Assembly: GCA_937957915.1 (NCBI GenBank)
Contig: CALGNZ010000016.1
Location: 1 to 64,000, forward strand
Length of the DNA stretch: 64,000 nt
DNA from: an uncultured Granulosicoccaceae bacterium
Lineage (GTDB): Bacteria; Pseudomonadota; Gammaproteobacteria; Granulosicoccales; Granulosicoccaceae
Direction: 5' to 3'
Part shown: piece after piece, positions 8,019 to 17,389 of the stretch
How the letters are laid out: the number at the start of each line of letters is the position of its first letter
Position numbering within the stretch: the stretch's first letter is position 1
The notes under the pieces: model-generated
What the model was told of the DNA's origin: nothing
Databases searched by the model: none
Seen by the model: only the letters and a program-made list of their open reading frames with translations
Translations under genes and position numbers: made by a program

Positions 8019-9791
8019 CTACTTCGCTCCGTACTCCTCTGAGCGTGCCTCTCGCATCAGGTCGTAAAGCGCAAACAACACATCGTCTCGATAGACGACC
8101 CCGACCACTTCTATGCCGTCTTCACCAGTGCGTGTAACTGGCAGACAATGGCGGTTATCCAGATCGTTGAATTTTTGCTGTGCAGCGAGCAGGCTGGTGC
8201 TAACAGGAAGCACATCTGTGGCACTATTCAACACCTGTTCGCACAGTGCTGTCTGCCCAACCAGGGCCCGACCATTAACAATGTCTGACGCTGATACGCT
8301 GCCACAAAACACCCCCTGCTCATCGTTGACAATCGCGTAGTGGTGGCTTGCAGCGCCCATCGCATCCTGTAGCTCTGACAATGAATCAGTTGAGGATGCG
8401 ACAATATATTTGTCACTGACAAATTCGTCGATATTGCGTGTTCTGAGTAAACTCTGGTCGCGACCTATCTGCAAATTGATGCCCCTGCGTTGCAGCTGCC
8501 ATCTAAAAAAAGAACCGTACGGTAACACCTGCATACAAGTACTCGCCATTGCAGATGCGAGCATAACGGCAATCACCAGGTCATAGTCAACCGTCAGCTC
8601 AAAGACGATAAGCAAGGTAGAGATTGGTGCGCCCAGCATCGCGGATGCCACCGCAGCCATGCCGACTACAGAATAGACCCCCTGACTTGACGCCTGTAGC
8701 GGCATCACCGTGTCCACTACAAACCACCACACGCCACCAAGCATCGCCCCCATAAACAAACTCGGGCTAAACACCCCGCCGGCGAATCCACTACCGAGCG
8801 CAAGCGCACCACCCATTAGCTTGGCCAGTAACAGCGCAAGCATCAAACTAATTGTAAGATTCTGATTCAGCGCCAGTGATGTGCCCTCATAGCCGACACC
8901 GAGACTTAACGGAAAATACAAAGCGATGCTACCAATCAAAACGCCGGCGATTGAAGGCCGCATCCATCGTGGCACCGGTGTTTTTGCCCATGTATCCTGA
9001 GCTGCCATCACCAGATAAATAAATGATTGCACAACCAGTGCTGCCACAAGACCAAGCGCTGCAAACGCCAGCAACTCCCAGAAAGAGCCAATCGAATAAT
9101 CCGGTAAAGTGAATTCCGGGCCGCTGCCATAAACGCTGCGTCGAACAATAACCGCCCCCATCGCAGCCACCACCACCGGCGTAAAAACTCGCAGAGAGTA
9201 GTAGCCAACGATGACCTCAAGCGCAAACAGAACACCGGCAATCGGGGTATTAAAAGATGCAGTAACAGCTGCAGCGGCGGCACACCCCAACAGTGCTATC
9301 GACTGTGCTCTGCCAAGACCAAGATGTTCAGCCAGCCACGCTGTCAGCGAAGCACCAATATGGACAGCTGGCCCCTCTCGCCCTAATGGCGCACCGGAGC
9401 CGAGAGACACCCAGGTTGCAAGTGCAGCGATACCACCAGACCTTACATCCATGCGCCCCGCACGCATGGCACTGGCTTCCATCACATCTGCAATTCCATG
9501 AAAGCGATTGTCCGGCATGTTGCGCAGGATAATGCCAACCACAATGCCGCCGAATATCGGTGCCAGGAAAATCGACCAGTCAGACTTATCAATTAGCCAG
9601 AACACTTTGTCTGAGCCAAAACGGGTAAAGACAACATCCTGCAGGCGAGTGATCGCCTCAATTAATGCAACCGTGCTGGCACCAACCAGCAGTCCGGTGA
9701 TCAGTGCAAGGACAAAGAACCCTGGTCTGGAATGAAGAAATTTTCTCATCACTACAAATACAAAATGACTCTTGCCCCCTGTATCAGGCAT
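8019..9791 (-). CDS. ClC-type chloride/proton antiporter with C-terminal CBS domains
   Basis: A 590-residue membrane protein with about ten or more hydrophobic segments between residues 25 and 435. The anion-selectivity motifs are GSGAP (131-135), GREGP (137-141, with gating Glu139) and GGVFSPSLFMG. Glu192 in LFALEVIVG matches the internal proton glutamate that marks exchangers rather than channels. Two CBS domains occupy roughly residues 460-585 (KYIVASSTDSLSELQDAMG; TDVLPVSTSLLAAQQKF). The start is ambiguous between ATG 9791 and ATG 9749; neither has a good ribosome binding site. Likely roles are chloride/proton exchange for acid or osmotic stress. It is convergent with hisC. Confidence 0.9.
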   Translation of the reverse strand: MPDTGGKSHFVFVVMRKFLHSRPGFFVLALITGLLVGASTVALIEAITRLQDVVFTRFGSDKVFWLIDKSDWSIFLAPIFGGIVVGIILRNMPDNRFHGIADVMEASAMRAGRMDVRSGGIAALATWVSLGSGAPLGREGPAVHIGASLTAWLAEHLGLGRAQSIALLGCAAAAAVTASFNTPIAGVLFALEVIVGYYSLRVFTPVVVAAMGAVIVRRSVYGSGPEFTLPDYSIGSFWELLAFAALGLVAALVVQSFIYLVMAAQDTWAKTPVPRWMRPSIAGVLIGSIALYFPLSLGVGYEGTSLALNQNLTISLMLALLLAKLMGGALALGSGFAGGVFSPSLFMGAMLGGVWWFVVDTVMPLQASSQGVYSVVGMAAVASAMLGAPISTLLIVFELTVDYDLVIAVMLASAMASTCMQVLPYGSFFRWQLQRRGINLQIGRDQSLLRTRNIDEFVSDKYIVASSTDSLSELQDAMGAASHHYAIVNDEQGVFCGSVSASDIVNGRALVGQTALCEQVLNSATDVLPVSTSLLAAQQKFNDLDNRHCLPVTRTGEDGIEVVGVVYRDDVLFALYDLMREARSEEYGAK

Positions 9792-10197
9792 AGCGGGAGC
9801 TTGCGACTTGACAAGCTATCAATGTGCTGTGTATTCGCCGGCGCAGATACAGCAGGTAATTGACACGATGGTGCCAGTGTATCGCAGCAGGAATCAGTCG
9901 GCATTTTCCGTAACACCTTATTTTTGCTCCCGACCGGCCCCTCTTACGCGAACAGAGCCAAATGGATTGGCAGTCTTTGCAGACAGCTTCAACTAAAAAA
10001 GAGGCGGCGGCACGACAGGAATTGCTGTTAAGCCCGGGATTAAGAGAGAGGAATAGGTCGCCGTTACGGGCTAAATCTTACCGACCAATAAATATGCCAT
10101 CCAAGACCATCTATGAATAGCACCCAACGATCTTACGGAAAGCTCCCCCGGCCTGGTCACGATGCGCCCCGGGGCAAAGGCGCCCAAACCGAAGCGA
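9792..10197. other. Intergenic region between the ClC and VOC genes
   Basis: About 400 bases holding the leader of the ClC gene and the downstream end of the VOC gene. Short frames here do not resemble proteins. I see no RNA gene or strong hairpin. Confidence 0.35.
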
Positions 10198-10608
10198 TCA
10201 GCCAACTGGCAGCGACTGCCCAATTCGAAACACATGCCCGTCCGGATGTCGTACATGCATTTCGCGGACACTCCATGGCATGTCTTCTGGCGGCCAGGTA
10301 ATGTCGATATTCTGCTGTTTGCAGAGTTCATACACCGTATCAACATCAGCCACCCAAACTGACAACCATACCCCCTGATCAAGTGCCTGTGACTCGGAAT
10401 CGCCAAAGGTCGCTTTGTTTGCCCCTTTGCCTCTGCCGCCCTGGCCATTCTGACAAAGGAATATTTCCACCTCGCCGCTGCAAACGCCCCCAAAAGTAAC
10501 CGGGTCACCCCACTCCCAGCCCTTCGACCAGCCCAGTTTGGCAAACCACTCAAACGACTGCTGTATGTCAGACACATTCAATATAGGAGTAATTGACTCT
10601 GCCTTCAC
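10198..10608 (-). CDS. VOC superfamily (glyoxalase/bleomycin-resistance-like) protein
   Basis: A 136-residue protein starting at GTG 10608, with GGAG about seven bases before it. The N-terminal ITPILNVSDIQQSFEWFAKL and the C-terminal VRHPDGHVFRIGQS are characteristic of the glyoxalase/bleomycin-resistance/dioxygenase fold. The final position that is a metal-binding Glu in many VOC enzymes is Arg (FRIGQ), so metal catalysis is doubtful. A binding protein for an aromatic or antibiotic ligand is as likely. It lies 200 bases upstream of, and in the same direction as, the end of the RND pump region, but there is no sign that they share a transcript. The specific function is unknown. Confidence 0.75.
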   Translation of the reverse strand: MKAESITPILNVSDIQQSFEWFAKLGWSKGWEWGDPVTFGGVCSGEVEIFLCQNGQGGRGKGANKATFGDSESQALDQGVWLSVWVADVDTVYELCKQQNIDITWPPEDMPWSVREMHVRHPDGHVFRIGQSLPVG

Positions 10609-10808
10609 AATCCGCTCCGCATGTTGTACAAAGCAGATACGCTACCTGCAAAAATACCGACGATCAACCGGACAAAACCACTTCGCAAAGCTCTGTTCAA
10701 GCGGTGTGTGTTTTGAGGTAATAAGTGCCTTTGTTCCACTCACGTTTAATCAATCTCAAAACTCCGCAGCACGCACAGGATTGGTGCGGTTCGCCAGAGC
10801 CTGCTCTC

Positions 10809-13800
10809 CTAATACCGATTGGCAATCACCAAATCAGAATCAGGCTCCCTCTCCGTTATACCCGTAGAATCCTGCGGCCCTGTTTCATCCAACTGCGTTT
10901 TACTCCCGCCCAGATCACGCGCAATCAGCATGTAGACAGACGGAATAATGAAAAGCGTAAACAAAGTGCCAATCGCCATACCGCCAACCAGCACCAGACC
11001 AATGGAGTTGCGCGCTTCAGCACCGGCACCGGTTACCAGCACCAGTGGAAAGTGACCGGCTACGGTGGCTACTGTTGTCATCAGGATTGGGCGCAGGCGT
11101 GTCGATGACGCATGGGTTATTGCAGCGAGTTTGGTCAGTCCCTGCTCCTGCAGCCCTCTGGCAAACTCAACAACCAGAATACCGTTCTTGGCGACCAGCC
11201 CGATGAGCGTAACCAGCCCAACCTGAGAATAGATGTTTAGTGTCGTGGTAAAGCTGTTAGTCCAATACGGCAACTCGGGGTTTGGCATCTTTAAAAAGGT
11301 AAAGATCAACGCGCCAAACATCGCTAACGGCACCGAGCCTGCCAAAATCACAAACGGATCTCTGAAGCTATTAAACTGCGCTGCTAAGGTCAGGTAGATC
11401 AATACGATGGCCAGACTGAACGCTGGTAAAAACTTGTTACCTTCAAGCCGTAGTTGCCTTGACTCACCGGTATAGTCAAGCGTGTAACCCTGTGGCAACA
11501 CCTCCGCAGCGGACTGCTCCAGAAAAGCTAACGCTTCATCCAGCGTTTTTATGGTGACGCCGCTCAGCTTCACTGCGTTTAGCTGCTGAAATCGATTTAA
11601 TGACCGCGGTACAGTCGAATTTTCTATATCCGCGATAGAGCCTAACTGAATTGGCTGGCCATTGGGTCCGGTCACGTACAGTGACTTTAACTGCTCGGGG
11701 TTTAGTCTCTCTACACGCAGTGCCTGTGGAATAACCTTATAGCTGCGGCCATCAATATTAAAACGATTTACGTAGCTGCCACCAAGCAAGGTACCGACAT
11801 CTGCACTCACCTGCTGCATGGTCAGACCCATGTCCGCGACCTTGTCCCTGTCGATGATCAGATCAGTTTGCGCAAGATCTATCTTGGTATCGATTTGTGG
11901 TGGAAAAGCGAACATCCCTGACTGAATAGCCTTAAGCTGAATCTGCTGGGCATACTGCAGAATTTCTTCAGGCTCGGCCGTCGATGCAATAACAAACTCG
12001 ACCGGAAACTGGCCACCGCCTGGCAGTGCTGCCGGTGTAATCGCAAAGATATTCAGACCGCTTATGTTGTTGAACTTCCCCGCCACCTCGCGCTTGACTT
12101 CAAACACCGAACGATCACGCTCTGACCAGTCATCAAGTACCAGTCCGGCGAAGCCTGACGTGGGAAAGGTTAACTGAAACGTGAAAGCCGCCTCGTCTAC
12201 ACTGCGCAAAGCCTCGTCTGTCTCTGCACCGAATTTCGATGCCCGCTCTATGGTGGAGTTTCCGGCACCGGAGATAATGCCAAAGATAACGCCCTGATCT
12301 TCAGTTGGCGCAAGCTCCTTGGGCGACATCATAAACAGTGGCACGCAAAGCAAGGCGACGACCACCCAGACCAGATAAACCGCAGGTCGATACTTCAGTG
12401 TGCCCTCCAGTTTTCGCATATAAGACTTGCGCACGCGCTCAAAAAAGTTAAAAGCTCTTAGTGCGAAGCCTTTCTTTTCGCCGTCAAGCAATAGACTGGA
12501 CGCCATCATCGGCGACAGGGTCAGGGCCACTATCCCTGATATTGTCACAGCGCCGGCAAGGGTGAAGGCAAACTCTCGAAACAAAGAGCCGGTTAGCCCG
12601 CCTTGCAAGCCTATTGGCAAATACACAGCAACAAGTGTTGCAGTCATAGCGATCACCGGGCCTGTCAACTCGCGTGCCCCCAACAGCGCTGCCTGCAATC
12701 GCGATTTGCCTTCTGCAATGTGCCGCTCTACATTTTCGACCACCACGATAGCATCGTCGACAACCAGGCCGACTGACAGAACGATAGCGAGTAAGGTTAG
12801 CAAGTTAACGCTAAAACCAAACAGCTGAATCAGAAACACGGCTCCAATTAACGAGATTGGAATAGCGACAATAGGAACCAGCACAGAGCGCATGGATCCT
12901 AAAAACAAATAGATCACCAGCACCACAATGAGCAGCGTTTCGGCTAAGGTCTTAATGACCTCTATGATTGAGCTTTGTATATACTCAGAAGCGTCATAGG
13001 CCATGGTCGCTTCCATTCCGGTGGGCAGATCCTGTTTGATCTTTTCAAGTTCTTCTCGAACTCCGGCTATCACTTCCAGCGTATTGGAATTTGGTAGAGG
13101 CCAGATGCCCATAAAAATGGCCTCTGAACCGTTGTATCGAACCACCGTGTCATATGACTCCGAACCCAGCTCAATTTCAGCAACATCTTTCATTCGAATC
13201 ACGGCACCGTTGTCTGCGCGGATGGCCAGATTCTCGAACTCTTTAACACTGTGTAAATCAGTATTGGCAGACAAATTAACCTGCAAAAGCGAGCCGCGGG
13301 TCTGGCCAATTGCAGAAAGATAATTGTTTGCAGCCAGCGCCTGCCTGACCTGCGCGGGCCCGATGTTATGCGCTGCCAGACGTTCTGAATCAAGCCAGAT
13401 ACGCATTGCAAAGGTACGTGCACCCAACACATCAGCTCGTTGCACACCGTCGAGTGCGCCAAGGCGAGGCTGCACTACGCGAACGAGAAAGTCCGTTACC
13501 TGATTCGGCTCCAGTATGTCTGAGGTAAAACTGAGATAGGCCGACGCAAAGGCACTGTCGGCCGATTCAATGGCAATGACCGGCACCTCTGCCTCTGGCG
13601 GTAAATCACCACGCACCTGTGCCACTTTGGAATTGATTTCCGACAGGGCTTTGATCGGATCGTAATTCAGTTCCAGCCTGACACGAATAGTGGACACGCT
13701 TTGCGTACTGGAAGACGCGACGTAGTCAACACCATCAATTCCACCGACGGCACGCTCGATCGGTGTGGTGATAAAACCTCGAACCAGATCAGCACTTGCA

Positions 13801-13958
13801 CCTATATAGGCAGTGGTGATGGTGACCTCTGCGTTATCACTGCGCGGGTATTGCCTGACCGTCAATCCGGCTATGGCCTGTATCCCTGCAATCAGTATCA
13901 GTAAACTAACGACGACGGCCAGCACCGGACGCTGTACGAAAATATCGGTAAATTTCAT
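10809..13958 (-). CDS. RND efflux transporter, inner-membrane permease (HAE1-like)
   Basis: A 1049-residue protein of the AcrB/MexB superfamily with the usual two-fold repeat. TM1 lies at residues 10-28 (FVQRPVLAVVVSLLILIAG), and two large periplasmic loops each precede a bundle of helices. The proton-relay pair sits in VGLVVDDAIVVVENVERH at about residues 399-400. The QYPRSDNAEVTITT start of the first loop is typical of hydrophobe/amphiphile exporters. It should pump drugs, detergents or metabolites with proton entry, together with the adaptor encoded 11 bases upstream and an outer-membrane channel. No channel gene and no TetR/MarR regulator lie nearby, so it probably uses a TolC-type protein encoded elsewhere. 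Confidence 0.92.
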   Translation of the reverse strand: MKFTDIFVQRPVLAVVVSLLILIAGIQAIAGLTVRQYPRSDNAEVTITTAYIGASADLVRGFITTPIERAVGGIDGVDYVASSSTQSVSTIRVRLELNYDPIKALSEINSKVAQVRGDLPPEAEVPVIAIESADSAFASAYLSFTSDILEPNQVTDFLVRVVQPRLGALDGVQRADVLGARTFAMRIWLDSERLAAHNIGPAQVRQALAANNYLSAIGQTRGSLLQVNLSANTDLHSVKEFENLAIRADNGAVIRMKDVAEIELGSESYDTVVRYNGSEAIFMGIWPLPNSNTLEVIAGVREELEKIKQDLPTGMEATMAYDASEYIQSSIIEVIKTLAETLLIVVLVIYLFLGSMRSVLVPIVAIPISLIGAVFLIQLFGFSVNLLTLLAIVLSVGLVVDDAIVVVENVERHIAEGKSRLQAALLGARELTGPVIAMTATLVAVYLPIGLQGGLTGSLFREFAFTLAGAVTISGIVALTLSPMMASSLLLDGEKKGFALRAFNFFERVRKSYMRKLEGTLKYRPAVYLVWVVVALLCVPLFMMSPKELAPTEDQGVIFGIISGAGNSTIERASKFGAETDEALRSVDEAAFTFQLTFPTSGFAGLVLDDWSERDRSVFEVKREVAGKFNNISGLNIFAITPAALPGGGQFPVEFVIASTAEPEEILQYAQQIQLKAIQSGMFAFPPQIDTKIDLAQTDLIIDRDKVADMGLTMQQVSADVGTLLGGSYVNRFNIDGRSYKVIPQALRVERLNPEQLKSLYVTGPNGQPIQLGSIADIENSTVPRSLNRFQQLNAVKLSGVTIKTLDEALAFLEQSAAEVLPQGYTLDYTGESRQLRLEGNKFLPAFSLAIVLIYLTLAAQFNSFRDPFVILAGSVPLAMFGALIFTFLKMPNPELPYWTNSFTTTLNIYSQVGLVTLIGLVAKNGILVVEFARGLQEQGLTKLAAITHASSTRLRPILMTTVATVAGHFPLVLVTGAGAEARNSIGLVLVGGMAIGTLFTLFIIPSVYMLIARDLGGSKTQLDETGPQDSTGITEREPDSDLVIANRY

Positions 13959-13969
13959 GCGCGTGCCGG

Positions 13970-15091
13970 TTAGCTGTTGTCTGGCTGTGGATTTAACTCA
14001 GGGTTGATTTTGCCACCCTCGTTTATCGCGATCGTTGCACCATTACGGAGCTTGAACACACCCTCGCTGACCACTTTTTCGTTGGCCTGCAACCCTTTGG
14101 TTACTGCGACAAAGTCACCTCTGCGTTCACCCAGTTGCACGAATTGTTGTCTTGCGGTAAGGCTACCGTCGTCAGATGTTTCAATAACAAAAACCGAGTC
14201 ACCATAGGTTGCAAAGCTGACTGCGGTGGACGGTATAACAAGATACGGATCTGTTTTTGGCAGCACTACCGCCACCTTTGCATACATACCTGGCAGCAGC
14301 GTACTGTCACCTTCAAGAGTATCCAGCGTGGCCTGAATGCGAACACTGCGAGTGGCATCATCAATTTGCGTATCGATTGCGTTGATTCTGCCATTGAACT
14401 GTTCACCCGGTGCTGCATCAGCAAGCAACCGTATTGGTAACCCTTTACTGACAACTGCGAGCGCTTGTTGCGGCAGCGAAAAATTGACCAGCATCGGGTC
14501 GACCGATTGCAACGACACAATCGGCACCCCGGCACTGATATCCTGCCCTAAATCGACAAGGCTCAAACCAAGCCGACCGTTGAACGGTGCGATAATTTGC
14601 TTTTTATCGAGCGTTACCTGAATACCATTCAATTGCGCTTCGGCAGAGTTTAACTGTGAGCGGGCGGCGTCATACTCGGCGCGGGAAAGAACCTTGTTAT
14701 TGTAGAGACGTGACACACGCTTAAAGTTGCTTTGTGCCAAAGCCAAATCTGCTTTGCTGCGATCATACTGACTGGACTCGGATGACACGTCCTGCCTTAC
14801 CAGCAGCTGGCCAGCCTCTACCAGTTCACCGCCCTCGAACAACAGGTCAGTGACACGGCCAGGCGCCTCGGCGGTAAGAATGATGCCCTGTCCTGCTTCC
14901 AGTGTGCCGATCGCGTTGACTGTGTTTTCCCACTGCACTGACTCCACAACAGCCGATGCGACGGTAGTCGGCGGCGGGCGCATTTCCTTGCCGGCAGCTA
15001 TAAGCGCGCCGATTTGCATGCCCTTGAGACCACCGAGTACAGCGACAATTAGCAGCAAGCCAAAGATCGTGACAATAAAACGCTTAATCAT
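13970..15091 (-). CDS. RND efflux periplasmic adaptor (membrane fusion protein)
   Basis: A 373-residue protein with an N-terminal anchor (residues 5-22), a lipoyl/barrel-sandwich segment (GRVTDLLFEGGELVEAGQLL and its mate IIAPFNGRLGLSLVDLGQ) flanking a helical hairpin at about 105-160, and beta-barrel and membrane-proximal domains after it. It links the permease to the outer-membrane channel. The gene is first in a two-gene operon; the permease start follows its stop after 11 bases. The closest known architecture is that of MexH-type adaptors. No lipobox Cys is seen, so it is held by an uncleaved helix or exported by signal peptidase I. Confidence 0.9.
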   Translation of the reverse strand: MIKRFIVTIFGLLLIVAVLGGLKGMQIGALIAAGKEMRPPPTTVASAVVESVQWENTVNAIGTLEAGQGIILTAEAPGRVTDLLFEGGELVEAGQLLVRQDVSSESSQYDRSKADLALAQSNFKRVSRLYNNKVLSRAEYDAARSQLNSAEAQLNGIQVTLDKKQIIAPFNGRLGLSLVDLGQDISAGVPIVSLQSVDPMLVNFSLPQQALAVVSKGLPIRLLADAAPGEQFNGRINAIDTQIDDATRSVRIQATLDTLEGDSTLLPGMYAKVAVVLPKTDPYLVIPSTAVSFATYGDSVFVIETSDDGSLTARQQFVQLGERRGDFVAVTKGLQANEKVVSEGVFKLRNGATIAINEGGKINPELNPQPDNS

Positions 15092-15469
15092 TTAGTGATT
15101 CGTTTCTTCAGGACAGCTCAAAGACGGGGCTGTTTCCGCGGCCTCGGGAACCGCAGATAGCGGCTTGTATAAAAGCTGAGCGAATGCAATTGACGCGAAT
15201 TCCCTGTTTGCAGTCGAAGCTCCGTGCCTGTAAGGATAGCAAAGAGCCAGCAGTGTGCCGGTCACACACCTGCGGGCGACAGCTGGCAATTGCAAGACCG
15301 TCAGGTTACTAATTTCCGTCGCACAGGTTCAGCAGATAACCAATCTCATCGATTGCCATGCCTGTGGCAGCATTCTTTGAAATGCATGGAAATCCTGGCT
15401 CTGGCGCCGCAGCTGCCGCATATTGCTCGCCATAACACTCAATCTGCAACGAGCGAGCCTCAATGATCA
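15092..15469. other. Intergenic region upstream of the efflux operon
   Basis: About 380 bases between the adaptor gene and the secreted protein gene on the same strand; the efflux promoter should lie here. A 67-codon frame abutting the adaptor start has no recognisable features. No clear dyad operator was found. Confidence 0.35.
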
Positions 15470-16030
15470 TCAACCCTCGTCAGAAACCCTGGCAGGGCAC
15501 GATGGAATTTCCACGACGGCCTGGTTATCGATTCCAAAGGTACCGTTGACCGCTGCCTGATCCGCTAGCTGCAGGAACACCTGACTGCCTTGCATCTCGC
15601 TGGACGATACCCGGATGTTGCCGAGTTCACTGCTTTGCAACGTGTCGTCAACATCGATGGTAAAGCTAATGGTGTCGCCAGCTGCCAGATCATTGATTAG
15701 CAGCGTTAGCTGCTGATCTCCGTCCAGCACTTGTCGCGTCAGCTCAAATTGCCCCTGCACTTTTTCGAATGGCTGAAAAACTTCTACACCTGCCCCTTCC
15801 GCGGTGGTATCAAACACCAGTTGTGCAGCGCTCTTAGACAAATCGATTACCACATTCAGATCCGACAGAGTGCAGGTCGTGTCATTCATCATGCTGAACC
15901 GATCCTTTGGCGCCCCTTCGTTGAAAGACACCTTCAGGTCTGCACTGGCAATCGAGGTAAGACTGGTAAAGCCAATTGAAATGCACGCTGTCAACAAGTG
16001 CCACTTTCTATTTTTTCTCATAATTTTCAT
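15470..16030 (-). CDS. Exported 'aggregation factor core'-like protein
   Basis: A 186-residue protein with a signal peptide (basic MKIMRKNRK, hydrophobic core, cleavage near SIASA before DLKVSF). The mature part reads as a single beta-sandwich. It contains SFNEGAPKDRFSM, TCTLSDLNVVIDLSKS, EGAGVEVFQPFE and GDTISFTIDVDD, which I recognise from small secreted proteobacterial proteins commonly labelled 'aggregation factor core' after similarity to a sponge protein. Acidic loops such as DVDD suggest calcium binding. Two cysteines (in TCTL and SCPA) could form a disulphide. It is probably extracellular or periplasmic; a role in adhesion is only suggested by the family name. It is divergent from the oxygenase cluster. 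Confidence 0.65.
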   Translation of the reverse strand: MKIMRKNRKWHLLTACISIGFTSLTSIASADLKVSFNEGAPKDRFSMMNDTTCTLSDLNVVIDLSKSAAQLVFDTTAEGAGVEVFQPFEKVQGQFELTRQVLDGDQQLTLLINDLAAGDTISFTIDVDDTLQSSELGNIRVSSSEMQGSQVFLQLADQAAVNGTFGIDNQAVVEIPSCPARVSDEG

Positions 16031-16245
16031 GATGTTATATTTTCAATATTGCACAGAAACTGGTTTACGGTGTGCGTTTCCACGACGGAGCCATCTCAAC
16101 CGCTTGTAATGTTTACGTTCGATACCGGCCGATGGTTGTATTTGCGTGTTTTCAGCATCTGGCCCTGCCATCAGCAACATGCCAGGCTGGCTAGCGCACC
16201 AGTAGTCGACAAATCATCAAAATTGCGACAGCGAACCCCACTGGA

Positions 16246-16282
16246 AATTGACTATTGGTCAATTAGTTGCCTAATATGCAAC
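16246..16282 (+). promoter_or_regulatory. Two adjacent inverted repeats upstream of the oxygenase cluster
   Basis: AATTGAC-TATTG-GTCAATT (16246-16264) is a perfect 7-5-7 dyad. It is followed after one base by GTTGC-CTAATAT-GCAAC (16266-16282), a 5-7-5 dyad. They end 24 bases before the ATG at 16307. The spacing and symmetry fit operator sites. The XRE-cupin protein encoded by the second gene of the cluster is the natural candidate to bind them. Binding is inference. Confidence 0.5.
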
Positions 16283-16306
16283 ATTGTTTCGCCGGATTTA
16301 ACAATC

Positions 16307-17314
16307 ATGGGATACGCCAAAGCCAGACCATCGAGCACAGACTCAATTCCTGTTGTTGATATATCCCCGCTGCGCGATGGCAGTGACCCGACGCTGGTTG
16401 CAAAACAACTCCACGCTGCCAGTCAAAACCTGGGGTTTATCTACATCAAGGGACACGGAATCCCGTCTGACCTGATAAACGCGGCGAGTGCAAGAGCGTT
16501 TGATTTTTTTCGTGCAACGGAGCAGCAAAAAAGCGCCGTGTCGATATCTGCAAAGCACCGCGGTTGGCTCAAACCCGGCGCTTCCAAAATGCTGGACGGC
16601 GTGCCCGCCGATCTCAAGGAAAGTTTTATCTGGGGCATTGAGGATGATCAGGGTGATACGCCGAATGATCACCCGCTTCGAGGCCCCAACCAATGGCCAC
16701 ACCTTGTGCCTGAATTGCGACCGCTTGCCGTTGACTACTTTCGGCATGCACATACCGTTGCAATGCATCTGATGAGAGGGTTCGCACTAGGCCTGAATTT
16801 GAAGGAAAACTTCTTTTTAAGTAGTTGCGAGGTGCCACTGAGCCGCGCATCTTTTGTCTATTACCCTGCGCAACCCTCCACCATGGGTGAACAGCAATTC
16901 GGCGTCGCACCACACACCGACTTTGGAGTACTGACCGTTCTGTGTCAGGACGACAACGGCGGTTTACAGGTTCAGGACATCAACGGCGACTGGATTCATG
17001 CACCACCCATTGAGGACACACTGGTAGTGAACGTCGGCGATTTGCTCTCCCGCTGGACTGCTGGCGCCTACAAATCTACACCGCACCGGGTTGTCAACAG
17101 CTCGGGACGTGAACGATTATCGCTGGTACTCGCATTCGATCCGGACCCGCAAACTATGATCGATTCACGCGCGGTCTTTGGTGATGATCACGACGCACCG
17201 GACGAACCTATCAGTTGCGGCGACTATCTGATCTGGCGTTTTGCAAAGGCATTCTCGTACCGCAGTGAGCAACCGGATCATGCAGCACCGCCTGCTTCGA
17301 GCGCAGATCTGTGA
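16307..17314 (+). CDS. 2-oxoglutarate/Fe(II) oxygenase, isopenicillin N synthase family
   Basis: The start is placed at ATG 16307 (335 residues), because the family's opening SIPVVDISPLRDG lies just inside and the longer open frame upstream does not look like protein. The DIOX_N part covers residues 14-130 (LGFIYIKGHGIP is characteristic). The catalytic core has the iron ligands His203 and Asp205 (HTDFG) and His260 (TPHRV), and the 2-oxoglutarate-binding Arg270-x-Ser272 (RERLSL). It should hydroxylate or otherwise oxidise a small molecule in the cytoplasm, consuming 2-oxoglutarate and oxygen. It is first in a plus-strand cluster of four genes with an XRE-cupin regulator, a CMD-type protein and an M29/NicX-like metalloenzyme, which suggests a short degradative pathway. 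The substrate is unknown. Confidence 0.85.
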   Translation: MGYAKARPSSTDSIPVVDISPLRDGSDPTLVAKQLHAASQNLGFIYIKGHGIPSDLINAASARAFDFFRATEQQKSAVSISAKHRGWLKPGASKMLDGVPADLKESFIWGIEDDQGDTPNDHPLRGPNQWPHLVPELRPLAVDYFRHAHTVAMHLMRGFALGLNLKENFFLSSCEVPLSRASFVYYPAQPSTMGEQQFGVAPHTDFGVLTVLCQDDNGGLQVQDINGDWIHAPPIEDTLVVNVGDLLSRWTAGAYKSTPHRVVNSSGRERLSLVLAFDPDPQTMIDSRAVFGDDHDAPDEPISCGDYLIWRFAKAFSYRSEQPDHAAPPASSADL

Positions 17315-17389
17315 CCGTCCACTGCAACTGTCCATATACGGGCTCTCGCTCCACTAGCCCAGATATAAACACGGACACAGGCCGCGCTA

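Noticed and set aside
15092-15295. 67-codon minus-strand frame abutting the adaptor gene
   Set aside because: No recognisable domain or signal and no convincing ribosome binding site; it is probably leader sequence.
15998-16306. 103-codon N-terminal extension of the 2OG oxygenase
   Set aside because: It runs over the dyad operators and the divergent gene's start, and looks unlike protein; the family start fits ATG 16307.
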